Source of the DNA: Petrolisthes cinctipes
Lineage: Eukaryota > Arthropoda > Malacostraca > Decapoda > Porcellanidae
Direction: 5' to 3'
Assembly: GCA_033782935.1 (NCBI GenBank)
Contig: JAWQEG010001401.1
Span: forward strand, 7,501-71,500
DNA length: 64,000 bases
Part shown: piece after piece, positions 21,835 to 33,080 of the stretch
Position numbering within the stretch: the stretch's first letter is position 1
How the letters are laid out: each line of letters begins with the position of its first letter
Program-made: the position numbers and the translations under genes
The notes under the pieces: generated by a model
Seen by the model: only the letters and a program-made list of their open reading frames with translations
Database searches by the model: none
What the model was told of the DNA's origin: nothing

Positions 21835-21979
21835 TACAGTTGCGGACAATAATTCATTTACTCTTGAATGGCATTTCTAACCCTCTTAATGAATCTCCTC
21901 ACGCCGAAAGAGTTTGGAGATTCATTATAGAGGTTAGAAATACTATTAGAGTGAAAAGTAATAATTCTCCGCAACAGTA
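21835..21979. repeat. Foldback element D, TA-flanked hairpin
   Basis: TACAGTTGCGGACAATAATT pairs with the right end (TTATTACTTTTC complement, TCCGCAACAGTA). Arms continue through TTTCTAACC and AATGAATCTCC, leaving a loop of about 17 bases around CACGCCGAAAGAG. The CAGT start and TA flanks suggest a mariner-type MITE. Confidence 0.8.
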
Positions 21980-24261
21980 CAAGGAAATGGATTGGTGCCA
22001 ACGACCAAACTTTTACTTTCACGGCATATGTGAAGCTGCATATTTGGGGTGCATATTGCTGACTCATTCACAGCTACGTTAACAGTTTTTCCGTTTGTAA
22101 ACTTTCATAGATATATTGTATAGTTTTCTATGTTACAAAGTTGATAAGGGTTGAATCTAAAGATTGGGAATTACGACAAAAAATAACCGCACAGATTAAT
22201 AAAACTGTTAAAAATTGGCAGGAATAATCGTGTACTCGAACGGAAACTTCGAACGGAGATAGCTTCGAGGATTTTCCTTGGGTATAAGTCGGAAGTTAAT
22301 TTTTTTTTCATTGAATTGTAAGAGACATATACAATAGATACCTTAACAAAAATTCAGCGACTTTAACTTTACGTCGATCAGAATGCATATCGGTCTGATT
22401 GGGAATGTGGTAGTCATAACAGCTTATATAGCATTGAAATACAGTGCTAATTAATGTAAAGGCCACATATGAGTCAAGGAAAGCTCGCTGTGATGAGGTC
22501 AGAGAGAACAGCAAGTCCTGTAACCTGGTGACCTCGCTAAGAACAACAGTTGCTTAGCACCATCACCACTTCATATTGTTGCAACACCTGTTGTCGAGTT
22601 GATGATTAGGACTGGTTGTAATTTTTTTTACTTCATATATTTTGATGAAGCTTACGTCATGCTTCATGATTAGTGGAGAAGCAGCTACGACACTCACATA
22701 CTTTGATGAGCAAGCATGTCTTGAATACTAAACCCAAGTATACAAGCCCTTCCCTTGACGATGTGACTCAACATTTATTGGCACATGAGGGAGGGTGACA
22801 AAAATCTGACTTGTGTGTAGCTACTTGAGAACTGTTGTTAGGGTAAAATGTGCTGAACTCTCGACACTATCTATACCCAGGTTTTATCTCCGAATATCAA
22901 CGACTCGTGAAACTGTAGTCGGTTTGCTTTCCCAATTATCATAAATAACTTGTGGAGACTTAGTATGGAAGTTATTTTTCAGTATCCGTATTTGCTGTTT
23001 TCCAACATTGCACATGTAAAGGCATACTAAATAAATCCAGAGTTTTGGTTGAAATGAGTTTCATGTTAACAGCACTAATTGGCAAGTTAGTGAATTAGGT
23101 CTAGGCTACGTAGTAACGTATATAGACACCTTTAACCGAACCAAGACTAATAGACTAGTATTTTATATTATGGTCTTGAACCGAACGACATTATTTTGTC
23201 GGCGGAAGCATGAGAGTAATACTTTAAAGATTTTAGCTCACGTTCGAACCCTACTATCCCCTTAATTTCCTATCTTCATTTATCCCTCCATTCCTTCTTT
23301 TCCTTTCGTCCTTTCTATCCATCCTCTCTGTCTTCATTCTTATGACTACAAGGTCTTTCTGGCCTAGGCAAGCACAGTCTTCTTATTACTACTTTAATTA
23401 CATCATCATCTTGTCGACGAGAAGTTCTCCTGACGTTCAAAGGTTAATAGCTATTCCAGTCGACCTATAATTAACTTGGACATATGCCAGAAGTTTTTAA
23501 AGTATGTTTAGCCTGCTCGGGAAAAATCCCGTCTTCCAAGAGTCAACAAATCTTTCAGTTTTATGTTATCTGAGATATCTGCCATCATTATACTGCATTA
23601 CCTCTGTCCAGGCAACCAGTCCTTCACACACACACACACACACACACACACCTTGGACCCTCCTTTCCTGTCTTTCCCATTCTTCAGATCCGAGCCATTC
23701 ACTTTCAATAAATCTTCAAGTGTTCCTATTTTCCTTCTCATTTCCCTCGTACTTCCTGATTTACAGCCCTAGCTCAGTCTTCTTTTTCACAATTTAGTTC
23801 CTTTCCTTCGTTTCCAGTCTCACTCCCTACTTGGGTTCCTCTTCCATCTTCCTTCCCTATCACACACACACACCTCTTGTACTCCTTCCTCTCTTCATCC
23901 ATTCTCTCCGTTCCCCTTCCCACGCCTCGCATTTCTCCCACCAATCCCACTTTCCCTTTCAACTCTATTTTTCAATTTTCTTTTATGTTTCACCTCTGTC
24001 TCTCTTCCTGCTTCCTATATCACTAACATTTGCCACCCGTTGCCATCCAGTCTGATCCAATACAGTTGAACAAGGTAGGCTCAATCATTTTCCCGGCCTT
24101 GCCTTACTTTTTTTTTCAGCCTCTTCTGTCGTACAAGGCAAGGAAGGCAGGCAGGCGGGCAGGCAGAAAAGTAGGTGAGTGTGAGTTTGCAAGTCATGAT
24201 GGCCTACAAGAGGTATATACATGTAATTTATTGTATATTTTCTGCAGTTCATCTTAAATAA

Positions 24262-24320
24262 TAAGCTATATGACCTCGTTGTTACGGCGCCTAGTATCAA
24301 TCAATCAATCAATCAATCAT
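24262..24320 (+). repeat. Retroposon-like tail ending in (AATC)n, copy 2
   Basis: AAGCTATATGACCTCGTTG through CGGCGCCTAGTATCAATC then (AATC)4. Nearly the same as 9413-9464. Confidence 0.7.
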
Positions 24321-25154
24321 AAATAGATAATAATTATATTAGATCGGGGACATGACATACAATCACTCGTGGTATACAGTATTACCATACCTAGATCAAA
24401 GGAATAAAAAAAAGCCCTTTGACTAAGTATTAAACAGTCACAAGAAAATGTCATGTTTGCTATCACCATTTGCTATAGTGTATAATCCCTTCATTTGTGG
24501 TGGAATATATACTATCTTTCTCTGTACTTATAAACCCCGTATATAAGGAGGTTTATTGTATGTGGTGAGGTGGGAAATACTCATACTTTAAGGGTTTGGG
24601 CGCCCCTTTAAACCCGAGCCACACACTTTGATTTCTTTAACTGCCTCTCCTTTCTTCCTTTTTACTCATACATGTTTGCTGTCCTTCCCCTCTCATGTCA
24701 CCTTTTGGTACGGAAGGTCTTTCTGGTCCAAGCACAGTCTTCTTCTTTCTTCCCCTTAATTAATAATCTAATTCTGATCAATCATTATGACTTTCTGAGA
24801 ACGTGGCACGATTTCATCCGCTGAAGGGAAAATTATCGCATATGGGTGAGAGTCTTGGAGATATGGGAGGTGAGCCACACTCAACACACTTGACTACTTA
24901 CTGATAATTATACTTGTAGTGGGACTGTAATCACTTCCCCACCACACCTGCCCCAACTTTATACTGGTAGTCTAAACCTATGAGTAGGGAATCTTTACCG
25001 ATAGAGCATCTGAATTTATATAACTGATGTGCTTCAAATCTAATCAGAATCTTCCCAGCTCTTTGTAACCATACCAAGTTGAAGCCTATAATGAATATAT
25101 ACTGCATGGAGGTAGAATCCTATTCTACCTCCATGATATACTGTAGTTCATTGC

Positions 25155-25157
<3 letters not shown>

Positions 25158-25222
<65 letters not shown>
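25158..25222. repeat. (CT)n microsatellite
   Basis: About 32 CT units, 645 bp upstream of the DHCR7 start codon. Confidence 0.95.
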
Positions 25223-25228
<6 letters not shown>

Positions 25229-25867
25229 GCATGTCAACTGCGACGGTCATCAAAGCATTTCAACTGTGACCTCTCCCCCACCCACAGGACCCCGAGATTA
25301 TTGCACCAACCTGTGTCCCACTTACCACCATCCTAAGTGTATTAACATGTGCCCCTAGTAACTCAACTCACTCCAGTACTATCTCTCGATAGGCAATTTG
25401 CTTACCAATACCATATATACAGGTCTAATTGATATGTGCTCCCTGTTATCTTGATTTTATTACGTGGTGATTGTGGACCGGTACTTCACAGTCGCGTGAA
25501 TAAAGTTTTCACTCGTGTTATTGTCACTCTGAACTGGGAATAATTTCGGTAAAAAGCTAACACAGATTAATAATTGACATTTCAATACCCTGATAACAGT
25601 GCATGAAACAATTACAGATGCCTATATAAGAAATTGATTAACTGCTGATTTATATAAGATTCTTCATTTTAATTTAAGTACAACTACAAGCACTCCAAGA
25701 GTTAAAAGGGTCACAATTAGTTTACAAATGCAGAATCCTTTTAACCATTTCTTCATCACCCATTTACCTTGTTTGTTAGCCAGAGAGAAATGGCAGATAC
25801 TTAAAAAAAAACGACTGACTTCCACAGGTGTCGGTAGTGAGGTGAGGTGACCAGTTAATGTGTAAAG

Positions 25868-26059
25868 ATGGGCGTGTCAGAAGTGTTGAGGTACAAGGTG
25901 GGTCCTCCCGGTATGGTGGTGACGACTACAGCAGGGGTACAACTCCTGGCCAGACTTGGGGGAGACACAAACAACACTATACCCTGGAGCCTCCTCGGTG
26001 ACACCTTCTCCTGGACTGTGGTCACTGTTATTCTTTTCTGGGCTCTCTTATCACTGTGG
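25868..26059 (+). CDS. DHCR7: DHCR7 coding exon 1
   Basis: Begins MGVSEVLRYKVGPPGMVV and ends in the membrane segment VILFWALLSLW; donor TGG|GTAAGT. This exon is the least conserved part of the protein. Confidence 0.8.
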
Positions 26060-28078
26060 GTAAGTGACAAAGTTGATATTTTAGTGTTGAAGCTCTTACC
26101 ACTGAGCCACGACAGGTAATGAATGCATTTGAAGGCACCGGGATATATGTGAAGTGGCATTGTTCTCACTATGGTTCTAGTTGGCTCTAGCTTTAGGCTG
26201 CATTGTTTCGTAAATTTAATGGAAAGGGGTAGCATAGCGTCCTCTTACCAGTAACCTTGGTAAGCTACATGGTCCAATGTCCTTGCTCTTTCCTGTAACC
26301 AATGGAGTGGTAATTCACAATGACGTGAAGAGCATGCAGCATGCTGAGAAAAACCCACATTTTATAGACAGAAAGTATTTATTTTGGACGTTTCGGAGGC
26401 AACTACCTTCCTCTTCAGCAGTACAGAGTTGATTCAACTCTGTACTGCTGAAGAGGAAGGTAGTTGCCTCCGAAACGTCCAAAATAGATACTTTCTGTCT
26501 ATAAAAAGTGGGTTTTTCTCAGCATCCTGTAACCAACATGTACGAAATGCATTACTGACATGGTCTAACTTGAATGAAATCATATCCACTGAATATACAT
26601 GAAGCAAATAATGAAACACCAGGAATCTGTATATAACCAAGAATATATTATAACACATCTCTAAATATGCTAACTGTGCCTCTAACAACACAGGTACCTG
26701 GGAAAGAGTTCATGGGGCCACAGACTACCTTCGGTTACACACCTGTCTACAAGGCCAATGGCTTCCAATTTCTGTGGGTGTCTCTGGCCGCCTTCCTCAC
26801 CTTCGTCTATTTCAACCAGAATTTCCCACTCGACCTCTACAATAATTTTCATAATGTAAGTGTTTATGAATATGTATTATTTGCTTTCCAAGTTCTAAGA
26901 TCTATAGTGTATCAGAGTAGGAGTGATATAAAAACCTTCACCTTCATATTTCACCACCTTCTTGGTTGAAAGATTACGCCTATAGCAAGTTTTCATACCC
27001 CATATTATATTCATTATGGCATACATCTTTTCTTTATGTTAGTATAATGTATTCCTAGCGAAGAAGGCCCATCCTGTGGTCATCACTTGCTCATTGCTTC
27101 CATAAATAATTTCGATGTTGACTATTTATCAGCTCTGAGCAATAACAACAGAAGTGGGAAAAATAACAAGTTCACAGTATAGGCATGACTGTATTTCAGA
27201 TTCTGTCGTCGTGTAATGTGCTGGCATTCGTGTTGTGTATATACCTGCTGGTGAAGGGGAAGATGTGGCCTGAGAGCAGTGAAATCCTCCCATCCAAACC
27301 GTTGATGTATGAGTTCTACCGTGGGATGGAACTCCATCCTCGGATCCTCGGTGTCGACGTCAAGCAACTCACCAACTGTCGCTTTGGTCTTCTCGCCTGG
27401 GAGCTCCTTGTCGTCACTTTCTTCCTTGCTGGGTGGCAAAGAAATGGCTTCAGCTTAGCACACCTGGTCTGTGTGATCCTTCAAACCATCTATCTGGCCA
27501 AGTTCTATTGGTGGGAGACGGGCTACTTTAATACCCTGGACATCATCCTAGACAGAGCTGGCTACTACATCTGCTGGGGGTGCCTGGTCTTCGTACCCTC
27601 CCTATATACTTTCTCTTCTTACTACCTGGTCGCCAACCCACCTCTCGTCTCTGCCAACGGGTCTGCCCTCATCCTTTTGCTCGGGGTGGTGGCCATTACA
27701 CTCAACTACAGGGTGGACTGGGAGAAGGAGCATTTTCGTGCCCATGATGGTAAATGTACCTTGTGGGGCCGACCAGCTACATACGTGGAGGCAAAGTACA
27801 CAACAAACACTGGAGTGAGACGGTCTAAGCTGCTGACTTCTGGGTTCTGGGGTGTAGCCAGGCACCTCAACTACACCTTCGAGTTGACGTTGGCCCTGGC
27901 CTGGTGTCTGCCGGGTTTGGGCTATGGCATCTTGCCCTTTATTTACTTCATCTTCCTCGTAATACTCCTGGTCCATCGTGTTTTTAGAGATGAAGAGAAG
28001 TGTAGTGCCAAGTACGGTGATGCTTGGGATAAGTACTGCAAGGAGGTGCCTTACCGTATGATACCTGGAATATTCTAA
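25868..28078 (+). CDS. DHCR7: 7-dehydrocholesterol reductase (3 coding exons, 410 aa)
   Basis: Spliced CDS: 25868-26059, 26694-26855, 27200-28078, all joins in phase 0 with GT/AG. This ERG4/ERG24-family ER membrane enzyme uses NADPH to reduce the sterol delta-7 bond. Seen: a hydrophobic segment about residues 48-63, the VPGKEFMGPQTTFGYTPVY motif right after exon join 1, several more hydrophobic spans, DGKCTLWGR from D301, GFWGVARHLNY (333-343), and the sterol-reductase C-terminal signature from R381 to Y397 (RDE...KYG..W..Y), ending MIPGIF. The DGxCxxWGR block and the PGIF end favour DHCR7 over the delta-14 reductases (TM7SF2/LBR end PYIY). It is about 65 aa shorter than human DHCR7 (475), all missing from the N-terminus; an in-frame TAA at 25856-25858 shows this start cannot extend further on this exon. 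Kozak context AAGATGG. Arthropods are sterol auxotrophs, so its role would be in remodelling dietary sterol. Confidence 0.9.
26341..26525. repeat. 185-bp near-perfect palindrome in DHCR7 intron 1
   Basis: Two 92-base arms around a single centre base (near 26433); only about two mismatches were found by eye (ACATTTTA/ACTTTTTA and TATTTATT/TATCTATT). Outer ends are ATGCTGAGAAAAACCCAC and its complement. Each arm carries CTGCTGA ... GAAACGTCC (plus strand 26445-26480; minus strand in the left arm), resembling the hammerhead-ribozyme core linked with Penelope-like elements, but with C for A in CUGAUGA. Confidence 0.88.
26694..26855 (+). CDS. DHCR7: DHCR7 coding exon 2
   Basis: Acceptor ACAACACAG. 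Encodes VPGKEFMGPQTTFGYTPVY, KANGFQFLW and a membrane span FLTFVYF; donor AAT|GTAAGT. Confidence 0.9.
27200..28078 (+). CDS. DHCR7: DHCR7 last coding exon (catalytic half)
   Basis: Acceptor TGTATTTCAG. The 292 codons hold the GMELHPRI motif, membrane spans, DGKCTLWGR, GFWGVARHLNY and the terminal sterol-reductase signature. Stop TAA at 28076-28078. Confidence 0.95.
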   Translation: MLSSCNVLAFVLCIYLLVKGKMWPESSEILPSKPLMYEFYRGMELHPRILGVDVKQLTNCRFGLLAWELLVVTFFLAGWQRNGFSLAHLVCVILQTIYLAKFYWWETGYFNTLDIILDRAGYYICWGCLVFVPSLYTFSSYYLVANPPLVSANGSALILLLGVVAITLNYRVDWEKEHFRAHDGKCTLWGRPATYVEAKYTTNTGVRRSKLLTSGFWGVARHLNYTFELTLALAWCLPGLGYGILPFIYFIFLVILLVHRVFRDEEKCSAKYGDAWDKYCKEVPYRMIPGIF

Positions 28079-28531
28079 CTTAGGTAAAAAATCTAGTCTC
28101 AATAATTTTGTAAAAGTATTGAAAGTTGAGGCCTGATTAACGCCAATCTATTTTTGTATACATAAAGAAATGTTGCTATTGTCTCGTCGCGATTTGTTAT
28201 TTATTTCTATCAGATCTTGCCATTTTCTAAACTGTCTATATATTACATTTAGGAACAGAAGTGTGTTTTCAGTAATTACATCAGTCTGTCAATGCAGAGT
28301 TCATAAGCAAGATATACAAGTCCATTTCAAGATATCATTATTAAACATTGGACACTGGTTCATGCCAATTGAATGAGAATGGGTAGGAAGGTTGCTACTA
28401 CCGGTGACGTAAATCTGACCACAAGTGGAATTAATTATTACCATGTTCATTGACTATATGGAGTCAGGTCATAGATACATGGACACAAGCAAGCACTGCT
28501 ACGTGTTCTTATTGCAGAACATCGATCAAAT

Positions 28532-28577
28532 AATAAAAGGAAACTGATTTACACAAAACTGTAAATGTGAAAATAAA
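28532..28577 (+). promoter_or_regulatory. Putative DHCR7 polyadenylation signals
   Basis: Two AATAAA hexamers, 28532-28537 and 28572-28577, lie about 455-500 bases after the stop; the second is followed by a T-rich stretch. Confidence 0.5.
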
Positions 28578-29430
28578 CTTTTTTTTCATTTTGGTTCTAT
28601 CATCTTCCTTTTATGAAAAGTATCAAGTATTCTTCTTGTATCCAGTAAAGTAAACGAGAGGTAGCTATTTTAATATGTCTAATTATCCTGAAGTATTTAA
28701 ATCTGATCTATATTTAACCTATTGTCAAACCTTATAATAATTATCTCTCTATATAGATGACTGCAACAAAAAGATATAATTTCCTTTCCCTATAAACCGG
28801 TTCACGTGGGTTCTCTGAGAGGTGTGAATTCTACTTCTCAATGGTGACCGAGAGTTTATGTGCCTTGATAAATAAGGGTGTGTGGCTACACATTATTTTA
28901 ACCCTGATCCCTCTTACATTTTGATGGACACTGTGCCTTCCTGATCTACTTTTTCCTAGAAAGCACCAGTCATGGTTCAGCACAGCTGCAAGACGTTTGT
29001 AGCGGATACTACTTCAGGCAGTCTGACCCTTGCCTTACTCTCCTATACTAGTGTTACTGTCTAATCTCTTTTATTTGTTGTCCATTCTCTCTTGCTTGCT
29101 GTCTATTATCTTTAGGAAGCTAGGGGAAGGAAAGGAAGTAATGACTGGTTGGGAGTTGAGTAACTCTTGACGCTGCTGAAGGTGTAAAATGCTGAAGTAG
29201 GTGTAAAATGCTGAAGTAGATAGGTTTTGAGGTCATCATACACGAGGCAGTGCCATCTCTGGTCTCCAACCATTCCACAATGCGAGAAAAAAATTCATCT
29301 GGAAGACCTCAGCCCGTGTGGTGAGACTGTTTACTCTTATTGAGGCGAAATTGCACCTCCGCTCGCGGGAACCACAAGTCAATCGTAGAGAAGACTGGGA
29401 GCTTGACTTGTGTGGCTGCAGCTGGGTGGG
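28578..29430. other. Intergenic downstream of DHCR7, no gene seen
   Basis: Mixed-composition sequence with no recognisable coding motif. A short direct repeat, TGCTGAAGTAGGTGTAAAA-like, occurs around 29190-29215. Confidence 0.5.
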
Positions 29431-29442
29431 CGTCAGAAGTGA

Positions 29443-29520
29443 ATAGGGCTGGGAAAATTGTCCAACAATTCCACTGACTCGGGAATCGAACCCAGGATCT
29501 CTCGCTTGCTAGGCGAGAAT
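29443..29520 (-). mobile_element. tRNA-derived SINE, partial inverted copy
   Basis: The minus strand reads TTCTCGCCTAGCAAGCGAG, ATCCTGGGTTCGATTCCCG, then AGTCAGTGGAATTGTTGGAC and AATTTTCCCAGC, matching the plus-strand SINE at 29604. Beyond 29443 the body diverges (GCCCTATTCACTTCTGACGC), so it may be a related subfamily. Confidence 0.75.
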
Positions 29521-29603
29521 TTATTTGGAAAAGACACGGCAATAAATAGTACATGTAGGATCAGGGTACATAAATAACAACCATTCACTACTCAGAAATT
29601 TGT

Positions 29604-29866
29604 TGAGGACGCAAAAGTGCTAACAAATCTCGCCTAGCAAGCGAGAGATCCCGGGTTCGATTCCCGAGTCAGTGGAATTGTTGGACAATTTTCCCAGCCA
29701 CCTATGTCCCTATTCACCTAGCAGTAAGCAGGTACCCGGCTGTTAGAGCAATGAATGCAACCTTGTAGGCTGGAGGAAGATGTGTTGATGTAACAAGACT
29801 GACTGCCTTAATGACCAACACCATGAGTAGATAGGCATAAAGCACAAAGACTTCTTTACCAACCAA
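29604..29866 (+). mobile_element. tRNA-Ala-derived SINE with 19-bp target-site duplication
   Basis: The head resembles a tRNA: A-box-like GACGCAAAAGTGCTAAC, anticodon arm CTCGC-CTAGCAA-GCGAG (anticodon AGC, Ala) and B box GGTTCGATTCC. The body is GTCAGTGGAATTGTTGGAC, then CACCTAGCAGTAAGCAGGTA. Flanking direct repeats TCACTACTCAGAAATTTGT (29585-29603) and the same with one change (29867-29885) mark the insertion. No simple tail repeat is obvious. Confidence 0.85.
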
Positions 29867-29885
29867 TCACTACTCAGCAATTTGT

Positions 29886-32850
29886 GGCGTGAGGTTGACG
29901 CCGAATGCCACACGTTCGACACCCATAATCACAGACCAAGAGTGTGCTGGTTCGAATTAGGCCATTTAGTAGATAATTCATCATAGGTAAGTAGTTAACC
30001 TTATATGAAATAAATTCATAAGTTAATTCAATTATTCTCTAAAAAAAAGCTATGTAATTCTCCTTTGTGTGTGGCGGGTGAGTGGTGACCACCTCCTGGC
30101 CTCCAACGAACCTACAGGAAATCCTGATCTTATCTAATTATAACGTCAACAGAGTTGTGTCATGGTGCGTTGTCCTGCCACCTCGTCCAACTTCCTCACT
30201 GTTCAGTGTTCACAGTGTGGTACAGGCACATTTGATAATAATGATCGAATAAAAGTGAGTTTGCATCGTACCAGCAACTTTTGGAAGTAACTGATGCGCT
30301 TCTGCAGCTGGCCATAATTACATATCAAAGTAATGGCAGGCTTTTCCCCTAAAACACGCCTCCGTGTATACACTGTAGTCTCTGTAGAGGATTATATTGT
30401 TTGCAAAGAAATGGACAATACTTTAAAGGTTTTCGTTCTAAGATTAGGTTAGTAACCTCTTCTACCTCACCCAACAGACAGAAAATGGAGAATATGGATA
30501 ACTTTCGAAGATGTACATTTCTGACTACCATGTTTTCTGTCCTGTGCTGGTCTCACTCAGCTTCTTTTGCATCTAAAGTTTGGCTACCTACTCTTTACAG
30601 GTAATTATTTTCCTCCCATACTGTAAAAACTTCTAATCACAAGTGAGTTTTCTCTCACATTTCACGATGAAGTCTTCCCTGAGTCCTCTGATTCCTCACA
30701 CTTCCTTTCGCAGGGCAGATTTAAATTTCCGTCTCTGCTCCACTGGTATTTTCTTTCATAGTTCACAAATACATAATATCTTGTCTCCCCATTTTGTCGC
30801 CGGTTGCATCTCACTACAGATCTTTCATACTTCCACATACAGGTTATTTATGACTCTTTGGAGATAACCACTCCATGGTACGTCCATCCGTCGTTAAGAT
30901 ATGATGTTCACGGTCTTAGGTTCAGACCTCTGGCTGGCACTCCACCTCTCACAAGGGACACCCCTGCAACCACTGTTCTCCCTTCTTTATCGTTTTTGTG
31001 TCTTCAGTCAGATGAGAGGTGGTATAACTCGTCAGGACTGCTCTCCCTCCTTCAGGTGGCCTCCTCAGGTCTAACTCTGGACAATCAGGACTGCGTGTTT
31101 ACCTCTTTGGAGATGTCCTGTTTCTCCTGAATACACAGACATAGATGACTCTGTTGGTCAGCAGAAAACCGATGCTAGGAAGTGGGTTTAATCGGAATTC
31201 GGAAGACGATCGACCTACTTCCTGTCTCCGTCCCTCCCACTCGGCCCTGCCCTAACCATTCAAGGGATATCTCCTTGAGGGCTACTGATCGCTGCAAAAA
31301 CAAATCCTTAATCGTTTAGTAAAATTATCTGTTACCTGGTATATTTTGGAAGAATCTACAGTAATTCTTTTCGAGAGCTCCGCCTGCTATTTTATGTTTA
31401 TTGAAGGTCTATGTATTGACACATAGTATATATCAATATTCAGTAATAAGAAAGGAAGGTAATGATTTCTTGTCTCCAGAAGAACCAGCCTAACATGACC
31501 TATATAGCCTATATAACCTAACCTGGATTGTGACTACCTTCGGGATCAAATTTCAGTGTCCTGCTAGACCTACCATGGTGAAAATAATCACCTGAATCAG
31601 AGTTACCTCACTTCTGCCCGAAAGACATAGAGAAAGGGTGATACAAGAGTTAAACCTCGGAACGGCTCAATATAAATACTGTAGGCCTACGCGTAACAAA
31701 ACGATATATGGATTCTGCGTAACACCGCTCAATGACACTGATAATACCATTTAAATTATAATGAAATTGACAATATTTCTCTAGTCCGGATGGAACTCTC
31801 GTAAAGAATTATCGAAACAGCGGCCCTCCAATTATAACCACACTAGTTATTATACCCTTTGAACCACGAAAATGTGAACTTATCTCCTCTCAGTGTTATA
31901 TTCTTCCCTTAACCCATCTTATTGTCACCCATGATATTAATTGTCTCGGTGACTTAAATATGACCATGGATCTGACCCTTTCATTCAATAAATGTTCTTT
32001 CCTCCAAATATAAAATGGTATAAACATCTTACCACATCTCTATTCCTCAACTTGTGCCTCTGCCCGACCCAAAACATTCACACGAAGTATACCAACCTTA
32101 CCGATAGCAGTTCATTCATAATACAGAGTACATTTAATGCTAAAATCAACATTCTTTACGGACAGGTTGCAGTGTTAGGACTCGAGTTACACTGCTGAAG
32201 AATAAATCCTGTTCTTATCACACAGGATACCGTTATCATAATTTACAGGATGCTGTGCTTACCCTATAATTCTTTGCCAGGCCTCAAACCGTCAGTATGT
32301 AGAACTGTGTCAGACTGTGCAGACGTTTGTTGGATTGTCTCATACATTTAACATATATAAGGCGAAACTTAACATTCAACTGACACTTCTATGTTTATAG
32401 GAAACTTATTTCGTGTGTGAAATTATTGAAATGACTCAAAACAAGCTCAGTACCTTGACAAACTATCCAGCAATAGTAGCCTACTGCTTACCAGAAACGA
32501 CCAGGGTACTTGATTGAAACAGAAAATATTACACTCTGGGCAATTCATTTGTTGTTATATGCTTCCAAGCAAAACTGGACCAAGAAACATAATTGCGAAC
32601 AAGATATTAATTTTTGATGTTCATTCATAAACTGTGGATCGAGTTCGGGCGAATTTGTTATAAACTGGTTGGTTGAAAGCGATGGAAAAAAAGATACACA
32701 GTAATTTATTTTGAGTAGTTGTGATACAAAAAGGAAGATGTAAAGGAAATGAAGACGGATTAAGGAAGAACATCAAGAAGGAGAGAGAGGGAAAGAATTC
32801 ATTCATAAAGCCAGGGTAAGATCGGTAGGGTTCGCGACCCTGGCTGGTAG
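29886..32850. other. Intergenic between DHCR7 and CBL, no gene seen
   Basis: AT-rich, mostly unique-looking sequence; short CCTAA-type motif near 31500-31525. Open frames here (for example 30804-31130) show no family resemblance. Confidence 0.5.
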
Positions 32851-32851
32851 C

Positions 32852-33080
32852 AGTGATGCCAGATATGGAGAATTTTCTCTAGATATGGAGAATTAGAGAT
32901 ACCAATGGAGAAATTATATAAAGATTGTTCAAGAGTAAATGGGGAAATTTCTCCCAGACGAAATATCAAGATGGTAAATATACGACTATCTTCAAGAGTA
33001 AACAGGGAATTTGTGAGGTAAAAAGGGAAATTCTGATGTTGAAGTTGGGGAAATTTCGTCAAGCAGACCTGGCAACACTG
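32852..33080. repeat. Repeat abutting the CBL start codon
   Basis: Bounded by GTGATGCCAGA on the left and CCTGGCAACACTG on the right, a loose inverted pair. The inside repeats TTCAAGAGTAAATGGGGAAA and TTCAAGAGTAAACAGGGAAT. The GGCAACACTG end also appears at 7743 and, as GGTAACACTG, at about 8432 and 9021. It would form the proximal 5' UTR or promoter of CBL. Confidence 0.55.

Larger units (their letters stand above)
20582..25867. other. Intergenic between TRAIP and DHCR7, no gene seen
   Basis: Apart from the foldback at 21835, a (CA)n tract at 23622-23651, pyrimidine-rich sequence at 23660-24010, a (CT)n tract at 25158-25222 and a repeat pair (AAGGTCTTTCTGG...AAGCACAGTCTTCTT at about 23351 and 24715), it appears unique and non-coding. 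Confidence 0.6.

Noticed and set aside
25105..25140. GGAGGTAG as a let-7 precursor
   Set aside because: Only the seed-like GAGGTAG matches; the remainder of the mature let-7 sequence is absent.
27602..28102. 166-codon minus-strand frame opposite DHCR7
   Set aside because: Shadow of the conserved sense exon; no recognisable domain or splice context.
29640..29675. A functional tRNA-Ala gene
   Set aside because: The anticodon arm and B box are good, but the acceptor stem and D arm do not form and the sequence runs on into a SINE body with flanking duplications.
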